Assembly: GCF_002865645.1 (NCBI RefSeq)
Contig: NW_020194631.1
Location: forward strand, 124,001 to 188,000
Direction of reading: 5' to 3'
DNA length: 64,000 nt
DNA from: Hyaloscypha bicolor E
Taxonomy: Eukaryota; Ascomycota; Leotiomycetes; Helotiales; Hyaloscyphaceae
Part shown: one piece after another, positions 57,853 through 64,000 of the stretch
Layout: every line of letters starts with the position of its first letter
How positions within the stretch are numbered: position 1 is the stretch's first letter
Notes under the pieces: model-generated
Told to the model about the DNA's origin: nothing
What the model saw: only the letters and a program-made list of their open reading frames with translations
Database searches by the model: none
Position numbers and translations under genes: made by a program

Positions 57853-59688
57853 CCAACAGCATATTGACGGTCTTCGATTACATTATAACGACTTGAATTT
57901 AGCGTCATTGGAAATGGGGATGGCGTCTTGGTCATATTTGGATGGGGCCGTGGTTTATTCACACCAATCTGCATCGGCAAACACAACCTTTGCATCGTCT
58001 GTGGTGATGACTAAAATAACCATATTACATAGCGTTTTACGACTCTCTCGGCCAAGGCTGCTGTCCACGAGGATGCAGCTATGCGAACGAATAGCAAGAC
58101 TTGTCAGAAAGCTTACTTGCTTCTGTGCCTCCACTTCTGCCATCATCCAAATCCGTGATCAATTGAAGAAAGCTCAGTTGCTCACCCCTGGTACCCCAGA
58201 GTTTTACCTGCAGGCCTCGTCTACCAGTTCACCCATTGGGACTTGTCAGTACGGTAGTACCATAGGGTAAGTTACTACAAACTGTATCTTATGTATTCAG
58301 CCTCCTAGGTTCTCCCCTAAAACATTTATCAAATTCGTTACGCTCAGTTGCACGAGCACGTGCTGACAACATCACCTGGAATTCACAAACTCGGTAATGA
58401 CATTTGCAAATTCTCAAAAGAGCGGAAACCGTCTCATAAAAATGTATCGGAACCTTCTTGCTCTTCTCCCTGTTGGAAAAATTCAACTATAGGTAGGTGT
58501 AACTGGCCGCGTGTGTGGTGGTGCCTTGATTGTTCATTGCCTTGGATTTGAGAACTTGCTCAAATGGTCTCTGCGAGCTTCACCTTCTCGAAGTCAAATT
58601 CAGTCTCCGTTTCTTGCGTTTCATCATCTCGTTATTGCTGGTTATGTTTCCATTATAATGCTTCCGAAGTTGATCCTTGTGATGTGGTTGTTGCAGGTAC
58701 GATGCGTGATAGACAAGCCCTTAAGTTTGCAAGTTCGCAGCTATTTCTTATTGTGTTGAAATATTGCTGCAATTCTGGACCACACTACCGCTTTCAACAG
58801 CTGAGGGCTGTGTGGTAGTACTGGTATACTATTCTAACAACTGTCATAATTTCTCCTCCATAATACCCTGTCTCAAGAACTTGGAAATACCTGCTCATAA
58901 TTGCTTTCATATATTTGGTTCAACAAGTTGGATTCTACCCAGAGTATAGATTGGGCGTTTCAAATCAAAGTTAAGAAGTATCGAACAAGTTCAGAGCTTT
59001 CTCATTACAATCCACGGTTGACAGCCCTGTTCCTCTTCCCTATAAACAGAAATTTCGACATACAAGCTTTAAAATATCTACAACGCATTCCGGGGTGCTT
59101 TTCGATCAATGAGCTGCGGAGAATCCTTCGAGAAGATCACCTTTGTGGTTCGTTTCGTTTTCAACATCATTTACTTAATTGTGAGGCCGCCAAGCGATCA
59201 ATCAGCAAATTTTAGGCCGAAACATTGCGCCTACCGGATTCATGTCCAATGCGAGGAAGGTCGGAGAATTAATGTTCTGGAGGGGGACAACCGAGTGCGA
59301 TATTTGCTCAAATAACCTCACAATCACCGTGCTTCGCCCTACAGCATTTCGCGATGGCTTTCGCAGCTAAAGTAGTGCTACTGGTGGCTGGAAACTTGCT
59401 CTCATCCCTGGCATCTCGCCCCATTTATTCTGACAGAATGAAGATTGGGTTATATAATGAAACGGCTTTTAGGTCGCATGCTTTCTCTTCTTGCGTACCT
59501 TCAAGACAGAGTAGTACGTCAATATCTGTGCACCGTCTTCACCAACATCCCTGAGTTCTGTTGATCGTCAGCTTCCTCTACATTGGCTCTCGACATTACC
59601 TCGGTTTTGCGAGTTCAAAATCAAAGACCAAGAATCACTTTGATCGACTTGGGTCCCCAATTTACAGGAACACTCCGGAGCCTTCAGC
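57853..59688. other. Intergenic, no supported gene
   Basis: AT-rich 1.8 kb. Many short overlapping frames on the + strand (58348-59315) have no recognisable domain. The right end should hold the copper-fist gene promoter. Confidence 0.4.
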
Positions 59689-60610
59689 ATGCCGCTCATC
59701 AACGGCTGCAAATATTCTTGGTATTTATTTTCAGATTCTTTGGGGGATTGATGTATATATGCTGTTCTCGGGATTTGACACCAGTTTAGTGAACCGTGTA
59801 TTCGCGGCCACCGTGCAACATCATGTGCGCATACTGATCGGATTCTGATTGAAGTTCGTAAACCTGGACGCCCATTGGAAAGTTGCGGGCACGAGTTTGC
59901 TACCTGCACATGTGGGAAGATCACGGAACTATTATCTGTGGGAACAGGTAAGTTGAACTTGTTTCTCTTAGTTCAACAGAGCGTCTTCTGACACACCCGA
60001 CGAAATTTATTCAAGTCCTGCTTCCGACCAACTAGGCCAGGCCCCGGATGCAACTTTGGTTGTAACCTCGCCCCCACTTCCATCAGCAACAGCAAAACCC
60101 AAAGATCGCACACGAAGTCATCATCGAGTTAGAAAGAAGTCGAGCAGGAGGAAGAAGGGAGAATCTCCTCCCACGTCACCATCAACTAATAGGAGTTCGC
60201 GAGAACCGTCCACCATGCTCGAAGAATCTGGGTCGAGTATGAACCGCAACCAGCTATCTTATGCGTATCAAGGTCAAACGTATTCTGGGGCGAGTTCGAT
60301 GTCTGGCCTCCAACAACAGTCGGTCGCGCAACTTCCAACTCCACCATACCAGACCATGCAGTCCACGATACAAGGGCCGCAGGGTTTTGTTCCTTATCGA
60401 ACAGGGCAAACGTTCGACAGTCAGGATGCATATCAAATGACTTACTCGCCGCAGCCAAAAGCTAGTAATTCTGTAGGCTGTTCAAGTCGAATCGAAGATA
60501 TTACAAGGAGTCCGAACGAACAACAGGACAACATGGATCCCAACCAACCGTATATCAGATCACAGTATATAATGCCAAATCAGGATTCAGTCTGGAGAGC
60601 AACACGCTAG
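59689..60610 (+). CDS. Copper-fist transcription factor
   Basis: Exon 1 is 59689-59720 and exon 2 is 59790-59947, joined by a 69-nt intron that completes Cys. The result begins MPLINGCKYSCEPCIRGHR and continues ATSCAHTDRILIEVRKPGRP then LESCGHEFATCTCGK, the copper-fist DNA-binding domain (Cys/His cluster, RGHR and GRP motifs). The remaining frame (about 59982-60610) is rich in Ser, Pro and Gln with a basic patch RVRKKSSRRKKGE. The link between exon 2 and this part is unsolved: the best donor GTAAGT at 59948 and a frame-restoring acceptor at 59981 leave an intron of only 34 nt, too short for normal splicing. With that model the length is 272 residues. Relatives such as Ace1, Mac1 and Cuf1 regulate copper or iron uptake. 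Confidence 0.78.
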
Positions 60611-62254
60611 AGGGAAAGCGCTTCGAGGAAGACTACGCTTCGGGGATCTTGACCATAGAGGCTCATGAATCACACCACCTTGCCTCAAAGAGCGTCACCT
60701 GATGGGAAGCAGTTACGGAGATCGACGGCCGCTGACCTGTCCATTCTCAACGTCTAGTCTACCAAGAATCATTGGTTTCTCTCCGTCCCTCTCTAGGTCC
60801 TCTTAGTTCCTTCCTCTGGGGCCTTATTCCTGCCCAGAAACAATCCCGACGGAACAGATGAGGAGGATCATAGTTGAAGCATACTTCTTTTCCATCACAT
60901 GTCCGCATTGGCGGCGACTATCGACCCTCGTGCGTTTTGGCGGCGGTTGATCCATATTAAAGCTTGAGACGAAGAAATTGCGGTTCGATGGTTGCTGTCT
61001 GGCTGTAATCTGAGATCTTTCAATATGAGGAGATTGGAAAGGAGTTGGTGGTATGGAAATTCGTGAATACTCAGCTCGATGTTCATTTTTGAATAACCAT
61101 GGCATTCCAGCAATTCAGGAACTTGCAGCCATTGCTCAAGCACCAAGCGAAACATTAACTCTCAACTTCCCAATTTATTCAAACACTAAGTGGGACAATC
61201 GGCTAGCTTCACACCATAGTTCGATCAGCATTTGGGACATTCAACATCAAATATACTCCATTCTTGCGCACTTGTCCTTCAGTAAAAACTCACACATGCT
61301 CACTGAAAACAGAAATTTCCCACCGACATCTTGGAAGCAGTCTTCGACGTGTTGTGGCGTTTTGTGTCAGATTTGATTCTGTTATTCAAGCTCTCCTATA
61401 GAGAATATTCTTCTATGCTGATAGCTTAGATATCTGGATACAAGTCTCCATTTAATCGTCCTAAATGAGCATTACTGGTACTCATCTCAGATTTTACCGA
61501 GGTTGGACAGGGGTGAAATCTGGAGCCTTTCGCTTATTTAAGGGGTTCAAAACCCATGTGTGGCTTGCGCATACAACATTACAACGGACGTTGGGAGTAA
61601 TGCCTATCTTCCGGAAGATTTCATTGAGCACCTCTCATTCTTTTTTCGGTTGCGGTTTAGTGTCGACTTGAATCACATGAACAACTGATCTGATTTAGAG
61701 GAAGTGAGTTTGAATGTTCCGATAGTTCTGCGTCTCATTCGGTGTCGTTGCCGAGTGTCTCACTCCATAAGCCACGATATTGACGACTTGCATCACAGCC
61801 AGCCTTCAAGAAGGAACGGTATAAATACGTCACCGCTTCTTCGGGCAATTGCTGCCCCTGTGGCTTCCTCAAATTCAAATTCTCCGTTTATTGTGGCCAT
61901 CGTTGTGGTTTCACGCGGACAAACTGGTATTTCCACAATGATACCTCAAGAGAGCTTTTTTGTGGTGCACAACTTGTTTCCGGCTGGAAAGCTTCAAGAT
62001 TACGATCTGTCGACGTGCGCCACTGTCTTACTTTCAAACCAAAGTGTGTTGTCTTGCGTTTCAGACACAGCAAATACCCTGGATTCAAACTCATATCCGA
62101 GATCAATTGAGAATTTTTACCATGTTTGTCCATTATCACAGTTGGGTTGTGCAGGAGTGAGGATATTGCTATGTTTATATACCGTGGTGGTCCCCTATAT
62201 GTCTCCTTAGGTGCTCCCCATTGCAAAACCAATTTCAAAAACCAAGCTCTAGTC
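60611..62254. other. Intergenic with chance-like frames
   Basis: Frames at 60824-61155 (-), 61053-61376 (+) and 61704-62210 (+) show no domain and overlap on opposite strands. No gene is called. Confidence 0.3.
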
Positions 62255-62451
62255 ATGATGACAGTTTTCAGCCTCTTGGCTGTTTGCACTCTGCACAGTA
62301 TCGCGCTTGCCAATTCTTGCGATGCAATTGATTGCCTCCTTGGTGAGTGATCTCAAGTCTGATCTTGATCCTCCGAACTGAGGTAGCGCTAATATGGGGC
62401 AGAGTTGAAAGGAACAGGAGCACCTTCGGTCGGTGGAACAAGGTAGAGAAC
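62255..62451 (+). CDS. Possible small secreted protein, 5' part
   Basis: From ATG 62255 the frame gives a signal peptide, MMTVFSLLAVCTLHSIALA, then NSCDAIDCLL. A GTGAGT donor follows at 62344 and a CAG acceptor at about 62402, with a CTAAT branch site, giving ELKGTGAPSVGGT before another possible donor (GTAGAG). The remainder could not be traced. A minus-strand frame over the same region (62249-62698) is open too, so the call is tentative. Confidence 0.3.
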
Positions 62452-62730
62452 TCACGCCTGGAGGAGTGAAATCACATTGAGGGTAAAGTGGTTGTGGATC
62501 GTTGGATTTTCTGCACAGCGATGTGTTTTTAATGCACTTATATTGAACTTCTAATATGTCTAAAAGCGCTCTGCCAACGGTGACTGACTTGTGAAGAACA
62601 AGACCTCCCAAATCCTCAACTTCTAGAAACAATAGATGCCCATAAATCAACTTCATATTAGACGAAGGATGCTTTGCGACTGAGGAGATGCTCGTCAATG
62701 CCCACGTCCGCCGTCGAGATCATCGATTGT

Positions 62731-63471
62731 TTATGGTGTACATTTTGGGCAGACCAACATCCCCGAAAACCAACTGAAGAACCCATTTGAGATATCCGCG
62801 CATCCTTCGAGTGGAAAGGGTTGCAAAGGTGGCGCAGCACCATAAGTGCAACCAAAAGGTTGCTCATACAAAATATAACAATCAGCAGCTGTAGCCTTGC
62901 AGCTCCCAGTGTAGAAAGATTCGAAACTTATAATGACGGAGAAAGGGAGGTTGACGCACTTGCCCCGTTCGAAGAGAATTGTGGATGGGAAATCGTTCCC
63001 GATCTCCTGTGAGCACGTGACATCTACCCATTGGTGGGCCATGAATATTGGGAGATCGTATTCCGCTATGTTGGTCTTCGTTGCTGTTGCCATTGTCGTT
63101 ATCTTGGGCGGAAGAGTGGTGGTGGCTGCTTTGGCCCCGATGCGGAAACAGGCACTTGAGTAACGCGAGATTCCTGGGCAGACAGATTCACAGTCTGGCG
63201 TGTCAGAGAAAAATGCCGTCTGCTGTCGAGCTTCAAGGAGATTGGTGCTGCGTTTGAAAGGGTCGGGTATGTAGGAGACATTTGGAGTAAGATCCGTCGT
63301 GGTAGTTACTAGTCGTGGTTACGGTCTTTGCTTTTGTCTTAGCGACGGTACTGAGTTTCATAAATCAGCAATCATTTGGTTATAATGGATCTACTCACCT
63401 CACAACTGATGGTGTGACAGTAGCCTTGAGATAGGAAGAGCAATAGGCTGGCCCGTGTCTTGTCGGGAAGC
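62731..63471 (-). pseudogene. Thr/Cys-rich secreted protein, apparently frameshifted
   Basis: A segment starting after a TTTCAG acceptor at 63472 reads HGPAYCSSYLKATVTPSVV; an intron 63398-63351 (GTGAGT..CTCAG) follows, then TVAKTKAKTVTTT. About 63305-63320 the coding frame moves by one base to TTDLTPNVSYIPDPFKRS, CESVCPGISRYSSACSCIGA and KAATTTLPPKITT, and stays open to VCPKCTP and the stop at 62731. The CSSYL..T-rich and C..C..RYSSACSC pattern is common in fungal secreted proteins of unknown role. No signal peptide exon was found upstream. The shift may be a mutation, a sequencing error or a missed tiny intron. Confidence 0.5.
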
Positions 63472-63625
63472 CTGAAACTAAGGTTATGGCAGCCGTGCAG
63501 GAAAATAGCCAAATTCATCACTTGACCATCTCACCCGCTTGGAAAGATACCCTTCGCTGTCCTGGAGGAATCACACCAGGCAATATTGTCCCACGAGATA
63601 TGGGACATTAAGAATTGCGAGGTCT

Positions 63626-64000
63626 TCAGAAGGTAACAGCAAGAGGGCTTCCAGCCCGCTTCAACCATTCCATATCGCGTTTTATCTCGGCCACACTCTG
63701 ATCCCTCGTAGTGGATGCAACTATACAAGGTCCTCTCTGCCCATCTTCACCCTGATCCATGCTTGCATAGTTGTCTGTACTGTTGCCATCTTTGCTTAGC
63801 GCCTCGTTGACGTCACTACAAAGGTCTCTAGCACCTTTGTAGCTCTCACGGTGGGGAAAGGCATTCATAATAGCTCTGCCTTCCTCCAAATATCCAGCGG
63901 CCGTATTAGCTGCGGCGTACTGTTTTTGTGCCGAATCTGCTGATTGCTCAGTTTCGCCAGATCGAGGAGGAATGGTAAATACAAAGTGCCAGGCAGATGA
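63626..64000 (-). CDS. Hypothetical protein, 3' part (runs off right edge)
   Basis: The minus frame is open from the window edge (64000) to a stop at 63626, 124 codons without an obvious start. It reads FTIPPRSGETEQSADSAQK, then AAANTAAGYLEEGRAIMNA and an acidic GNSTDNYASMDQGEDGQ, ending LKRAGSPLAVTF. Composition is protein-like (charged, helical) but no family is recognised. The stop could lie in an unspliced intron. Confidence 0.4.
   Translation of the reverse strand, partial: SSAWHFVFTIPPRSGETEQSADSAQKQYAAANTAAGYLEEGRAIMNAFPHRESYKGARDLCSDVNEALSKDGNSTDNYASMDQGEDGQRGPCIVASTTRDQSVAEIKRDMEWLKRAGSPLAVTF

Noticed and set aside
57758..58270. 170-codon + frame overlapping the end of the Tma46-like gene
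   Set aside because: It is an alternative frame of the 3' end and UTR and has no family resemblance.

Overview
The window reads as nuclear DNA of a filamentous ascomycete (Pezizomycotina). Genes are split by short introns (mostly 45-90 nt) with GT..AG ends and CTAAC/CTGAC branch sites. They include fungus-specific families (Pal1, a Hsp70-like protein with a proline-rich head, a copper-fist regulator, DUF4246, cutinase, thaumatin-like protein). A plant-associated Leotiomycete-like fungus would fit, but that placement is inference. Many genes below were assembled by hand from split reading frames; exon ends were chosen from splice signals plus continuity of the protein family.

Left part (1-14 kb): gene-poor and rearranged. 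It holds the 5' part of a RecA/RAD51-like gene running off the left edge, a lone cytochrome P450 and the 3' part of a GH17-like glucanase. Between them lie a 61-bp perfect inverted repeat, a TA-flanked MITE with telomere-like CCCTAA tracts, a possible solo LTR and a G-rich tract. The most unusual signal is two blocks (about 1.26-2.79 kb and 11.30-12.57 kb) in which the motif GAYNTGCAACAAA recurs on the + strand about every 170-215 bp, or twice that, although the intervening DNA shows no obvious similarity by eye. I know of no element that explains it.

Middle part (14-32 kb): housekeeping and cell-surface genes: Pal1 (polarity), Mediator Med31, RNA polymerase III subunit Rpc11, an ankyrin protein, a thaumatin-like wall protein, a Hsp70-like ATPase and glucokinase. 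The divergent pair Rpc11/ankyrin shares a 428-bp promoter.

Right-middle (32-42 kb): a decayed AMID-like FAD oxidoreductase, a DUF4246 gene, an alpha/beta hydrolase and an MFS transporter. At 42.9-47.0 kb lies a 20-exon SNF2 helicase with an internal RING finger.

Right part (49-64 kb): a cutinase, a Yra1/ALY mRNA-export factor with an unusually long 890-nt intron, the tiny Ost4 subunit of oligosaccharyltransferase divergent from a ZC3H15/Tma46-type zinc-finger gene, a copper-fist transcription factor, and a tail of small secreted or uncertain reading frames, one apparently frameshifted.
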